From the NCBI GenBank assembly GCA_963978905.1, contig OZ022256.1:8539501-8603500 (forward strand): a stretch of 64,000 bases of DNA. Direction: 5' to 3'. The translations under genes and the position numbers were made by a program. Source of the stretch: Trichostrongylus colubriformis (lineage: Eukaryota; Nematoda; Chromadorea; Rhabditida; Trichostrongylidae). The notes below the pieces were generated by a model that saw only the letters and a list, made by a program, of their open reading frames with translations, was not told where the DNA came from and did no database searches. Below, one piece after another: positions 47,333 through 56,608 of this stretch (positions are counted from its first letter, which is position 1; each line of letters begins with the position of its first letter).

Positions 47333-48036
47333 TATAGTAGCAATGCTCAATGGCTTAGGCCTTTTCACAGTTGTGGTACAATGAATAATTTGTTTTGGCC
47401 CTACGCCATCTTATGCTTCTCTACCACCACTTCGGCATCGGCACAAATGCGAAATCTGCCAGATACGATTACAACCGTAAAGATTCAGTCATTTAGGATA
47501 ATTTTGAACAGATCAAAACTAGTAGCTATAGGATCATATCTTTGAATCCTACAATGAACATGAGCACTTTCGAAACACTTCACTCCACTTCCGGAATGGA
47601 AGCACAGAAGACGGAAAACTTAAGGTTGGAACGGTGAGTAGCAACCATTTCATGCGTGTTACCGATCGCTGTGAGAATGCCTCTTTGACCCACTAACTTG
47701 CTGTACACAGAAGAGCTCGCTCGAAAACCTTCTCACTAGCTTAGGCCAATTGCTTTGGAGCGACCTCCCCTACGCTGAGCTAGTGGGTTGTTGTAAGGAG
47801 AGGCAACAAAGGACACCCAAATTCTGTTCTAGAATGGGAATGCCTTGTCTCCATCGTATAAGGACCGGCTTCTCTGTGAAGCTCTAACTTTCACAATGTC
47901 AGTACCAGTACAGCAACAAGGTCCGAAGGAATCGAGCTTTTTTGTTGCCCGTATATTCATTTGTATTAGGTTGTCCCAAAAGCACACAGCAAGAAGGTCC
48001 GAAGGATTCGAGTTTTTTTGTTGCCCATATCATTTG
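47333..48036. other. Unit 2 flank left of the mariner nest
   Basis: This holds the decayed counterpart of the 18748-19128 frame. About 47911-47980 is repeated in tandem at 47987-48053, and each repeat ends in the first bases of the mariner terminus TTAGGTTGTCCCAAA. Confidence 0.6.
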
Positions 48037-48109
48037 TATTAGGTTGTCCCAAAGGTCTTGTAGGATTTTTCCAGAAAAATCAATAACTCTTATTTACTTC
48101 GAGGCAGGT

Positions 48110-48421
48110 TGTCGTGGATAACACGACACCGGAGACGACGACACCGATCTACCGGAGGCGACCTACCGCACGATCTGGCGGGAAAATGGCGGACCCGACC
48201 GTGTAAAAGGCCACCTAGGGCGCTCCCGGCAGTCGTTTTCTCTTCTTTTCCTTTAGGAGATTTTAGGAGCTATTTAACTTATTGTTGTTGTTGTTTACAA
48301 GTTGCTAAGTTGTTTAATTACCCAAGTTTGAGGTTGTACTACATAAACCTGGATTTGGTGTGGTCGTGTCAGTGTAGAAGGAACACACACATTCTAAAGA
48401 ACCGCGTGGCAGTCTAACTCA
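48110..48421 (+). repeat. BEL/Pao left LTR (312 bp)
   Basis: Identical base for base to 55856-56167. It opens with a hairpin GTCGTG-GATAA-CACGAC (48111-48127). A TATTTAA box lies at 48271, and the SL1-like sequence begins 40 bases further at 48311, close to where transcription should start. A 100-codon frame inside the LTR is chance. Confidence 0.97.
48311..48332 (+). promoter_or_regulatory. SL1 spliced-leader sequence embedded in the left LTR
   Basis: TTTAATTACCCAAGTTTGAG at 48313-48332 matches bases 3-22 of the nematode 22-base SL1 exactly, base 2 (G) also matches, and only base 1 differs (T for G). It is followed at once by GT, as SL1 is in the SL RNA gene, where this GT is the donor. No Sm site or other SL RNA parts are recognised downstream, so it is the leader exon, not a full SL RNA gene. 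The right LTR holds the same sequence at 56057-56078. Confidence 0.9.
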
Positions 48422-48439
48422 TGGTGCATCGGATGGAGC
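48422..48439 (+). promoter_or_regulatory. Primer binding site, tRNA-Gly-like
   Basis: Directly after the LTR, TGGTGCATCGG matches the complement of CCA plus the acceptor end of eukaryotic tRNA-Gly(GCC) at 10 of 11 bases; the match weakens beyond that. The zero-base spacing to the LTR end fits LTR elements. The tRNA identity is tentative. Confidence 0.6.
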
Positions 48440-48665
48440 GAATCCAAAACGAACTCAGGTCAGTCTTCTGAGAGTTCCAAGGGGAGTTTTGAGATTCTTT
48501 CCTTTTTACACTTTCATACAAGTGTAGTACAAGTTGGGAACTTGAACCACAAATCAAGTTTAAGTCGAGCCTGGAATCCAGTGAGGATAAGGTTTAACGA
48601 TTTATCAGTGCCCGATCATTGATTATCAGTGATCTCCGATATCACACCACACCAACCAAGCTGAG

Positions 48666-51600
48666 ATGGTTGCTCAAACAACAACAGTCAAGCGCCGCTT
48701 AACGCGTTTTTGCAACAAACTCGAGCAAGTTTTGCAGCGCTCTAAGGAAGAAAAGCTCGATTCCCTACAAGTTATCACGGAAGACCTTTCGAGTAAGGTT
48801 AACCTAGGCAATCTGTGCCGCCTAGAAGAAGCAGTAGGGACCGTAGAGACAATCAGTAGTCAAGTGGAGAAGGCATTAAGTGACCTATTCTCCCTCGAGG
48901 AAGGGGGTGAAGAAGCAGACCCCAACGACATAGAGCAGTATGTCACCCGTGCAGAGGGAGCTCTCGCACTCGCGCTGGAATACAGTGCACTTTTGCAAGG
49001 TAGAATACATGCGCTTAAGTCTCTGGAGGCACTGAGATTACAGCAGGCAACTCAAAGCGCAGCTACCCCCAACGTGATCCTCAATCAAGTATCAAAGCAA
49101 GCTGAGCTTCCGCCGCTCCCTGTCCCCAAGTTTACGGGCAATATTTGGGACTTCGATAATTTCTGGGAACTGTTCAACGCTAACGTCCACTCAAGGGACT
49201 TACCGGAACTGTTCAAGTTTAACTATTTATTGAATGCCCTTGATGGGGAAGCCAGAGCATCCGTGAAGAAATTTCATGTCACACCCGAGAACTACCTCAG
49301 AGCAGTAAACTTTCTTCACGCTCGGTACGGCAACCCAGAGGAACTGATCCAAAAACTAATTGATCAGCTCGACCATTACCAGTTACGCAGCTTGTCTCTG
49401 CAGGATCAACGCACGCTTTTCGAACAAGTGCAAGTAACTGTGATGCAAATGAAACAAAAAGGGGAACACGTTGATAGTCAAGTAATGGTCAAGAAAATTC
49501 TGAGCAAGTTTCCGGCGCACGTCCAGAGAGGAGTGCTCAGGAAAAAGCGTTCGCTCCCGGTGAATACGTCATTTACAATGGACGCCCTGTTTAACGCAAT
49601 CGAAGACGTCCTGTCAGAGGAAGAAATGATGAACCTTTACGTCAGTCATTCCTCTCACACGCCGTACGCAACATCGACAATGGAGACGAAGAAAAGTTTC
49701 AAGTCTCAGGAAAATATTTGCATGTTCTGCAAAGGAGAACATAAGCCCTCATTCTGTACAACGTACAAGACCCCGAGGGAAAGGGCGAAATACCTTCGGG
49801 ATCAACGACTTTGTCAGTTGTGCGCCTCACCACACCACAAGTCATCGGAATGCAAGCGTAAAAATTGCTTCAAGTGTGGGGGACCCCATCATTCATCAAG
49901 CTGTTTCAAAACTTCGCCAGCAGCAAGTGAAGTTCAGGGGAAACCCCAGCAGGCACAAGATATGCTTTTAAAGAAGACTGATGATAGAACGAAGAAGAAT
50001 GCTAAACTGACTCAAAAGGTCAACGTAGTGGCCGGAGAGGAACCCGTTGAAGAGTCTGAAGCGGCAATTCTTCAAGTTCAGTCGGATCAAGATGTTCATT
50101 CAACCACATTTCTCCCTATAGGCGAAATCCAAGTGGTCGATAACAAGAAAGGCAACCTCCGCAATGTTCCGGTTCTTCTGGACACTGGCGCAGAGATTTC
50201 GTTTATCAACAACACATTGGCTCAGGAGCTTCAGCTACCCACCATTTCAGAGACAACTCTTCTTCTCCATACATTTGGTTCCGAAGAAGTTCAGAGGAAA
50301 AAGTGCCGCATTGTGCAAGTTCAAGTCCGAGACATCGAGGAGAATTACCACGAGTTAGAGCTTGTGACACATGATGTGCTTACGAAACCAATGCGCTGTG
50401 CTCGACTGCTTGAGGAAGACGTCCAGTTCATCGAATCCCTCAACCTTCCAGTTACATTTGGGAAGAAAGGGAAACAAACACAGCCGCTTATACTTCTTGG
50501 CTGTGATCAAGTATGGAAGTTTTGGAGAACGGATAAGCCGCCAGTTCCTCTTCCATCAGGACTCCATCATATACCAACAAAAACTGGCAACCTCATCACA
50601 GGCAGACGTCTACATGGGCGACAAGTTCTTGGAATGCAAACTTGCGAAGAAGTTGAAAGATGGGACAAGTATTGGTCTCTAGAAGCACAAGTCAATACTC
50701 TCTTGGAAAGCAACAAAAATCCATCAGAGGAAGATTCGTGGGACCGTTACTGGGCCCTCGAGAACGAAGGAACTCAAGAATTCAGTGGACCGGAACACGT
50801 TGAAAAAGCCAATATCGATAGACAAGTATGGGACAAGTTCAACCAGACAATAGAACGTCGAGAAGATGGCTACTACGTGCGTCTTCCATGGAAAGAAAAC
50901 TACCTCACTCTGCCCGACAACAAAGCTATTGCTCTGAGAAGACTTATCAACACCTGGAATGCGCTTCAGCGAGACCCAGAGCTGCTACATATGTACAACA
51001 ACGTCTTTGAGGAACAAATTCGACTGAATATCGTAGAGGACGTCCCGAGACATGCCGAGGCAACCGGACCTGTAGTCCACTACATACCGCACCAAGCAGT
51101 GCTTACACCGAACAAGTTGACAACAAAGCTGAGAATCGTTTTCGACGCCTCAGCTCATTATCGAGGAAGCCCTTCTTTGAACGAAGTTCTTCATCGTGGC
51201 CCTGTGATTCTTCCACCTCTTTTCGGAATGCTTTTACGTTTCCGTGTTGGTAGGATTGGTATTATATCCGATGTCGAGAAAGCATTCTTACAAGTACGCC
51301 TCCATGAGTGTGATCGAGACGCAACAAGGTGCCTCTGGATACATACCCACAAGAAGCCTCCTACCTTGGAAAACATCAGGACTCTTCGTTTCACACGAGT
51401 CACGTTTGGACTCAACACTTCACCATTTTTATTGGCGGCTACAACACACTATCATTTGAATTCATATACGGACGACAAGGATCTCGTGGAAGAAATCAAG
51501 AGTAACTTGTACATTGACAATTTGCTCTTAACAGCCGACACTCTAGAAGAAGCAAGATACAAATACAAGCAAGTCAAGCGAATGTTCAGCGACTTGTCCA

Positions 51601-54002
51601 TGAACCTACGAGAGTTCGTTTCCAACGATCCTGCTCTACTGGACGATATAGCCACGGCAGACAAGTCCAAGGACAAGAATCCAAAGGTGCTAGGAATCAG
51701 ATGGAATTCCTCCGCAGACAAATTTCAAATAGCTTGTAAAATTGAAATGAAAGAGCCAGTGACCAAGAGAACTGTAGCAAGTTCAGTGGCCTCGATCTAT
51801 GATCCATTGGGATGGATAACTCCTCTTACACACAAAGCCAAGGTATTCATCCAGTCTCTGTGGAAAGCCAGTTATACGTGGGACGAAAAGCTACCAGATA
51901 TAAAAGTCAAGGAGTGGATAGACATAGTTAATTCTATGCATGGATTCCACAAAGACATTCCGCGAGTCATATCGAAGAGAGCAGAGGAGCAAGTTCTTGT
52001 AGTTTTCGCAGACGCAAGTTTAGAAGGTATGGCAGCATGTGCATACCTATGCTCCGATTGCTCTGCAAATCTGCTGATGGCGCGAGAAAAGCTTCCTTCG
52101 ATACGATCATCGATGACTGTGCCGAAAATGGAGTTGAACGCACTGACGCTAGCAATGCGACTAGTCAATGCACTCCTCAACCAAGTTCGAGAAGTGATAC
52201 AAGTTTGGCAAATTTACGTCTACACCGACTCCGAAATAGTACTCAACTGGCTCAGGAATCCAGGGAAAAAAGAGAAAGGAGTTTTTATCAAACACCGTCT
52301 TACCGAAATCAAGAACATTTATGAACACTTGAAGTCAATCGGACTTCAAGTCTCTTTCATGTTCGTTCCATCGAGTCAGAACCCTGCCGATTGTGCAACT
52401 CGTGGCCTACACAAGAGCGAACTTGACGAGCATTTCTGGGGGAACGGTCCGACTTTTCTACATAAGCCCACATCAGAACTGCTCACACTCAACAAAACCA
52501 GCGTCCCGTGCTTCCTGGAGCTCGAGTGTTGCGAGGAAAGGAACGAGCCTTTTGAGATTGGCGCAGCAGCCACGAGTCACCTACTTCCAGAACAGCAAGC
52601 AGGGGAACTAATCTCAAGTAGACAAGCGACAACGCTCACGAAAGCCAAGAGAATTCTGGCATATGTTCTACGATTTGTACGAGTCATAGCTCTGCGGCTT
52701 CACGCCAAGAATCCAAACAACCTTGAGATCTCGATCTCACTCAAAGAACGTTTGAATCTCGCTTCAACCACGCTAGCAGGAAGAGAGGTCAAGTACGCAG
52801 AAAAGGTACTGATTCGTCATCATCAGCGAACCTGGATCAAGTCAGCAATACTGCAAAAGCTCTGTCATTTGAATGTACAGATAGATAGCGAAGGCATCAT
52901 GCGATGTTTTGGTCGGTTGGGAAAAAGCGAAATGGAAGATGAAGCCAAATACCCCATCTTGATCTTGCAAAAGACCTTTTTGGCGGAACTCATTACACAG
53001 GAAGCTCATATTGGCGGTCATCCAGGGATCAACCACACTATGTCTATTATACGACAAAAATTCTGGATCCCACAGCTACGCTCACAAGTTACAAAGCAAT
53101 TAAGAAAATGCATAGTTTGTCAAAAACTAAATAACTTGCCATGCAAGTACCCTGACCAGCCAAGTCTTCCAGCGGAGCGAGTCGTCAAGCCACGCCCATT
53201 CGAGCATGTTGGGTTGGACTACTTTGGACCGCTTACAATCACCATTCCAACTAAGGAAAAAGAAAAATGTTATGGCGTTATAATTACCTGCATGGTAACA
53301 CATCTAATTCACCTGGACATCGTTCCTAATCAGTCGACGAGTGCTTTCCTTCAGATGCTCCGTAGATTTTTTGCACGAAGAGGCGTTCCTTCCTCAATCA
53401 CCAGCGATAACTCACCGAGGTTCCTTCTAGGTGAAACAATTTTCAAGGAGTGTTCGACTGCAGCGCAGAACGACCCTGCAGTGGCTCGAGAGATCAGCAA
53501 CAAGGAGATTGATTGGCGACATATAACCCCATACGCTCCCTGGCAAGGAGGTTTCTATGAAAGGTTAATCAAGTCAGTCAAGTACTCTCTCTATAAGACG
53601 CTAGGGAAGACCATACTCTCGTTTGAGGAGCTATCAACGGTGGTCGTGGAAATAGAAGCACTGCTGAACACTCGACCGCTTCTCTACTCCGACTCGAGCT
53701 TCGATCGAGAGAGCGTTTTGAGACCCATCGATTTTGTCCAGAACGAGCTACAAGTTCATTTCCCCTTCGAGTCGCTTGACAATGAACTCGAAGATTCCTC
53801 TTATGCTCCACCCCTAGATATTCCAGCGATTCACACAAAAACACAAGCAATCCAGGCTCTACAAAGCTCATGTAAGCTGACCGAAAGATTCTGGCAAGTC
53901 TGGTACACCCAGTATCTTACTGCGCTGAGGGAGAAATATCAAACAAAAGTAGGAAAAAAAGAGCCGGAGCGTTGGTGCCAAAGGTGGGGAGTCTCGTGTT
54001 GA
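48666..54002 (+). CDS. BEL/Pao Gag-Pol polyprotein (1778 codons)
   Basis: A single frame from ATG 48666. In order: an N-terminal coiled-coil-like region; a gag domain of the DUF1759 type (about residues 135-310; PLPVPKFTGNIWDFDNFWEL); a cysteine/histidine module (residues 352-412; CMFCKGEH then CQLCASPHH and CFKCGGPHH); aspartic protease of the DUF1758 type with LLDTGAEISF (Asp 506); RT starting near residue 815 with the active-site box YIDN at 949-952 (family usually YVDD or YVDN); Pao-type domain and RNase H-like region (FADASLEGMAA, YTDSEIVLNWL); integrase zinc finger (His 1448, CIVCQKL); and a DDE core with Asp 1518, Asp 1581 and Glu 1632. The frame ends within the conserved integrase tail, which continues in the -1 frame. 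No internal stop. Expressed in the cytoplasm as a polyprotein cleaved by its protease. Confidence 0.95.
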   Translation: MVAQTTTVKRRLTRFCNKLEQVLQRSKEEKLDSLQVITEDLSSKVNLGNLCRLEEAVGTVETISSQVEKALSDLFSLEEGGEEADPNDIEQYVTRAEGALALALEYSALLQGRIHALKSLEALRLQQATQSAATPNVILNQVSKQAELPPLPVPKFTGNIWDFDNFWELFNANVHSRDLPELFKFNYLLNALDGEARASVKKFHVTPENYLRAVNFLHARYGNPEELIQKLIDQLDHYQLRSLSLQDQRTLFEQVQVTVMQMKQKGEHVDSQVMVKKILSKFPAHVQRGVLRKKRSLPVNTSFTMDALFNAIEDVLSEEEMMNLYVSHSSHTPYATSTMETKKSFKSQENICMFCKGEHKPSFCTTYKTPRERAKYLRDQRLCQLCASPHHKSSECKRKNCFKCGGPHHSSSCFKTSPAASEVQGKPQQAQDMLLKKTDDRTKKNAKLTQKVNVVAGEEPVEESEAAILQVQSDQDVHSTTFLPIGEIQVVDNKKGNLRNVPVLLDTGAEISFINNTLAQELQLPTISETTLLLHTFGSEEVQRKKCRIVQVQVRDIEENYHELELVTHDVLTKPMRCARLLEEDVQFIESLNLPVTFGKKGKQTQPLILLGCDQVWKFWRTDKPPVPLPSGLHHIPTKTGNLITGRRLHGRQVLGMQTCEEVERWDKYWSLEAQVNTLLESNKNPSEEDSWDRYWALENEGTQEFSGPEHVEKANIDRQVWDKFNQTIERREDGYYVRLPWKENYLTLPDNKAIALRRLINTWNALQRDPELLHMYNNVFEEQIRLNIVEDVPRHAEATGPVVHYIPHQAVLTPNKLTTKLRIVFDASAHYRGSPSLNEVLHRGPVILPPLFGMLLRFRVGRIGIISDVEKAFLQVRLHECDRDATRCLWIHTHKKPPTLENIRTLRFTRVTFGLNTSPFLLAATTHYHLNSYTDDKDLVEEIKSNLYIDNLLLTADTLEEARYKYKQVKRMFSDLSMNLREFVSNDPALLDDIATADKSKDKNPKVLGIRWNSSADKFQIACKIEMKEPVTKRTVASSVASIYDPLGWITPLTHKAKVFIQSLWKASYTWDEKLPDIKVKEWIDIVNSMHGFHKDIPRVISKRAEEQVLVVFADASLEGMAACAYLCSDCSANLLMAREKLPSIRSSMTVPKMELNALTLAMRLVNALLNQVREVIQVWQIYVYTDSEIVLNWLRNPGKKEKGVFIKHRLTEIKNIYEHLKSIGLQVSFMFVPSSQNPADCATRGLHKSELDEHFWGNGPTFLHKPTSELLTLNKTSVPCFLELECCEERNEPFEIGAAATSHLLPEQQAGELISSRQATTLTKAKRILAYVLRFVRVIALRLHAKNPNNLEISISLKERLNLASTTLAGREVKYAEKVLIRHHQRTWIKSAILQKLCHLNVQIDSEGIMRCFGRLGKSEMEDEAKYPILILQKTFLAELITQEAHIGGHPGINHTMSIIRQKFWIPQLRSQVTKQLRKCIVCQKLNNLPCKYPDQPSLPAERVVKPRPFEHVGLDYFGPLTITIPTKEKEKCYGVIITCMVTHLIHLDIVPNQSTSAFLQMLRRFFARRGVPSSITSDNSPRFLLGETIFKECSTAAQNDPAVAREISNKEIDWRHITPYAPWQGGFYERLIKSVKYSLYKTLGKTILSFEELSTVVVEIEALLNTRPLLYSDSSFDRESVLRPIDFVQNELQVHFPFESLDNELEDSSYAPPLDIPAIHTKTQAIQALQSSCKLTERFWQVWYTQYLTALREKYQTKVGKKEPERWCQRWGVSC
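53954..53960 (+). promoter_or_regulatory. A7 slippery heptamer at the pol to 3' ORF overlap
   Basis: In the pol frame the run is read GG(A AAA AAA) GAG, the X-XXY-YYZ register required for -1 ribosomal slippage. The -1 frame has no stop between here and 55865, and a slip joins the two halves of the conserved integrase C-terminal domain. No strong downstream stem was seen by eye; a small CGAGG/CCTCG stem lies about 50 bases on. A lost A in this homopolymer is the alternative explanation. Confidence 0.55.
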
Positions 54003-55867
54003 TCTGCGACGAGGTCCAACCTCGACACATGTGGCGGATGGGGAGAATCAGCGCCCTACCAACGAACAGAGATGGAGTCGTCAGAGAAGCAGTGATCAAG
54101 TTACCTTCACATAAACATATAAGAAGGCCGATAAATTTGTTAGTCCCATTGGAATTAGAGGACACCGCTGAGAACGACTGTCAAGATGAACAAGATACAC
54201 GTCACAGTGAAACCCAAGAGGCAGACGGCATTGCACAAGAAGAACGGCAAGTTGTGGAGCCCGCTCATGGTTACAACTTACGTTCACGCTCGCGGCAGTC
54301 GCAAGAGCATAGAAACGGCTCAGCAAATGTTGACCGCAAATGGAAAAGACCGCTGTGGGTATTAGCTCCAACATACCGCAAAGTAAAGAGCTCCCACGTG
54401 CGTAACCTTCATGGGCCTCTCGTTGTCACAATAATAGGGTTACCCAATAAAAAGTTTCTCTCTGTGCGGCCCGTTAACCCAATACGCCTCTGCAAGCCCA
54501 TAAGGCAGCACGAGAAGAAAACCACCTCACTGTATTTCAAGTTCAGTTATATTTCAAGACAATACATAAGTGCTGTCGAATGCGCGAATTCACACGACAT
54601 CGATTTCAGGATGGCTACACGCGACGTCGATGGAGATGCTGCTTACCTCAGCAGATTACTCATCAGATCGCATCCAAGTGCTGAGCAGCTCGAGAACGAA
54701 CTTGAAAGGTGTTTCAATGAGATACAACGTTATATTACTGTTTCGCGTACTATTCGTAACCATTTCAAGTTTATCCAGTCCGATGACCCTTTCAAGAAAG
54801 CCGGGGCGGGGGAGAGGGTCCTCCTTCTTACGAATTTCAGACACTCTGCCAGCACGGTGAAGGAAGTATTGTTGAGAATGGGAACCAGATTCATCCTTAC
54901 TGAGAGGATTTACGCGCGTCACGCAAGTACTGGAGGAGTGTCCTCGGTTCGCTATGAAGATTGGTTGGTCAAGGACTTCGGATCCCACAAAATTGGAGTC
55001 ATCAACATGACCATAGAGATGGAACTCAGACCTCTCATTGAAGTCATCAAGCAGACAGAGGAGCTCCTTACGAAAGCTGAAAAGGAACTCAAGAAGGAAG
55101 TTTGTGAAAGTCATTCACAGCAGTCAAGTGAAGTCAGTGAGAATGTCAACAAGTTTCAGCAAGTTCTGAAGGAGCAGACGGAGGAAATCAAGTCCTTGAA
55201 GGCAAGGCTGTCATCTTTGGAGGTTTGTATGAATGATGCAGATCAACATTTAAAACTGCGTGATCAAGGAGGACATGAAGAAGAAGGTATGGAAATCACT
55301 GACGACGAGTACCTATCCAGGCTAATTGAAGGAACCAGGGACGACGATGAATTTGCTAGATCAAGTAGACGTGAGGCTCAATCCAGCTCCAGATATAGTA
55401 CCTCCACTGGGGACTTCGAGGACCAGCGCCGCTGGATCGAATCGATGGAGGACGCACTCAAAAGATACCCGTACCGCAAGTTAGCTCACATTTCGGAAGG
55501 CATACAGCCAAATCGTCCTTGCAGTTTCTGTGGAGCGCAATATGCTCATTTTTCTGACTCCTGTCCTTCCGTAAGAGACGCTCGTACAAGGGAGCAGATC
55601 GTAGCGTCAAAAAACCTATGTCGCTTCTGCTTAGAAAGATGTGGCGACGGTATTTGCGGCGACAAACAAAGGGAGTGCTTTTACTGTGCCAGAGTGCACG
55701 GCACACCTTTCCAAGACACGATACCGAGAGATGGGGGCCATCACAAGGTACTGTGTCCTGTTCCAGACGCGAAGCGACAAATGGAAATACGTCTCGAAGA
55801 TGCTATCCGCGAATGGAAGGAAATGGGAAGCCGCACTAAATGGAATGGCCGGGAGTGTCGTGGATAA
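53957..55867 (+). CDS. BEL/Pao second frame: integrase tail plus novel 3' region with gag-like zinc module
   Basis: The -1 frame is open across 53957-55867, with a TTG at 53972 and no nearby ATG, so entry by frameshift is likelier than by initiation. It first encodes the integrase-associated DUF5641-type domain (PKVGSLVLICDEVQPRHMWR). It continues about 570 residues with no family I know: a basic stretch, a region around MATRDVDGDAAYL (ATG at 54612, a possible separate start), and a coiled coil (about residues 350-425 counted from 53972; EELLTKAEKELKKEV, LKARLSSLEV). It ends in a Cys/His cluster from residue 517: CSFCGAQYAHFSDSC, LCRFCLERC, CFYCARVHG and HHKVLC, the same spacing style as the gag module. 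There are no envelope hallmarks (no signal peptide, no membrane anchor). The stop is 12 bases inside the right LTR. Confidence 0.8.
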   Translation, partial: KRAGALVPKVGSLVLICDEVQPRHMWRMGRISALPTNRDGVVREAVIKLPSHKHIRRPINLLVPLELEDTAENDCQDEQDTRHSETQEADGIAQEERQVVEPAHGYNLRSRSRQSQEHRNGSANVDRKWKRPLWVLAPTYRKVKSSHVRNLHGPLVVTIIGLPNKKFLSVRPVNPIRLCKPIRQHEKKTTSLYFKFSYISRQYISAVECANSHDIDFRMATRDVDGDAAYLSRLLIRSHPSAEQLENELERCFNEIQRYITVSRTIRNHFKFIQSDDPFKKAGAGERVLLLTNFRHSASTVKEVLLRMGTRFILTERIYARHASTGGVSSVRYEDWLVKDFGSHKIGVINMTIEMELRPLIEVIKQTEELLTKAEKELKKEVCESHSQQSSEVSENVNKFQQVLKEQTEEIKSLKARLSSLEVCMNDADQHLKLRDQGGHEEEGMEITDDEYLSRLIEGTRDDDEFARSSRREAQSSSRYSTSTGDFEDQRRWIESMEDALKRYPYRKLAHISEGIQPNRPCSFCGAQYAHFSDSCPSVRDARTREQIVASKNLCRFCLERCGDGICGDKQRECFYCARVHGTPFQDTIPRDGGHHKVLCPVPDAKRQMEIRLEDAIREWKEMGSRTKWNGRECRG

Positions 55868-56167
55868 CACGACACCGGAGACGACGACACCGATCTACCG
55901 GAGGCGACCTACCGCACGATCTGGCGGGAAAATGGCGGACCCGACCGTGTAAAAGGCCACCTAGGGCGCTCCCGGCAGTCGTTTTCTCTTCTTTTCCTTT
56001 AGGAGATTTTAGGAGCTATTTAACTTATTGTTGTTGTTGTTTACAAGTTGCTAAGTTGTTTAATTACCCAAGTTTGAGGTTGTACTACATAAACCTGGAT
56101 TTGGTGTGGTCGTGTCAGTGTAGAAGGAACACACACATTCTAAAGAACCGCGTGGCAGTCTAACTCA
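55856..56167 (+). repeat. BEL/Pao right LTR (312 bp)
   Basis: Identical to the left LTR and containing the second SL1-like copy at 56057-56078. The purine tract preceding it is weak at the boundary (GGGAG); a better purine run, GGAAGGAAATGGGAAG, lies about 25-40 bases upstream. Confidence 0.97.
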
Positions 56168-56260
56168 CAGGTCTAGGCGGTTCAGAAATATGGTAGAACG
56201 ATCTCTAAGCTTTCTAGTGAAGTATATATTGACCCACCAGATTCCGTGTAGAGAGCTATA

Positions 56261-56608
56261 GTGCCCGTAGTTGATACCCACCCAACACGCGGTGTCATCT
56301 ACTATGAGTGGTCTTGTAACACCAAAGCGACGGAAGCTTGCCACTCCACCAACGCTGCATTGGGCAAGGGATGTGTGAGCTACGGGACCGTGCGCCGCTG
56401 GATCATCAGCTTCAGCAACGGCGAGATTGACATGGAAGACAAGCTACGGACGGGACGCCCACACGCATTCGACGACGAGATGCTGCTTTCCGCCGTTCGA
56501 GCCGATCTTGAAACCACCGTGCGCGAGCTGACGGAGAGGAATGGACAAGCACCCATAAGCGTAAATCGTCGCCTCCACGAGCCGGGGTATCGGAAGGTAC
56601 TGTCGTGA
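56261..56608 (+). pseudogene. Mariner transposase, N-terminal frame
   Basis: The 115-codon frame contains the paired helix-turn-helix DNA-binding region of mariner transposases, ending in RTGRPHAFDDEML where the family has SGRP. The rest of the enzyme follows in two other frames up to about 57130, including all three segments of the DDD catalytic triad, separated by at least two frameshifts and several stops. The BEL/Pao insertion lies upstream, in the 5' untranslated part. It no longer encodes a complete enzyme. Confidence 0.8.

Larger units (their letters stand above)
48110..56167 (+). mobile_element. Complete BEL/Pao LTR retrotransposon
   Basis: An 8058 bp element with identical 312 bp LTRs (48110-48421, 55856-56167) starting TG and ending CA, and a perfect 5 bp duplication CAGGT (48105-48109, 56168-56172). 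Downstream of the left LTR is a glycine-tRNA-like primer site. It encodes gag, aspartic protease, RT, RNase H and integrase in BEL/Pao order, then a second -1 frame. Identical LTRs indicate a very recent insertion, since LTRs are identical at integration and then drift. It lies inside an older mariner in unit 2 only. LTRs contain an SL1 sequence. Confidence 0.97.

Noticed and set aside
48109..48417. 102-codon open frame inside the left LTR, with an identical copy at the right LTR
   Set aside because: It follows trivially from the LTR repeat, covers promoter and R sequences, and resembles no protein.
48311..48421. A complete SL RNA gene within the LTR
   Set aside because: Only the leader exon and GT match; no Sm-binding site or the stem-loops of SL RNA were seen downstream.
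54612..55867. Retroviral-type envelope gene in the 3' frame
   Set aside because: No signal peptide, cleavage site or membrane anchor is visible; the region is hydrophilic with coiled coil and zinc-type cysteines.
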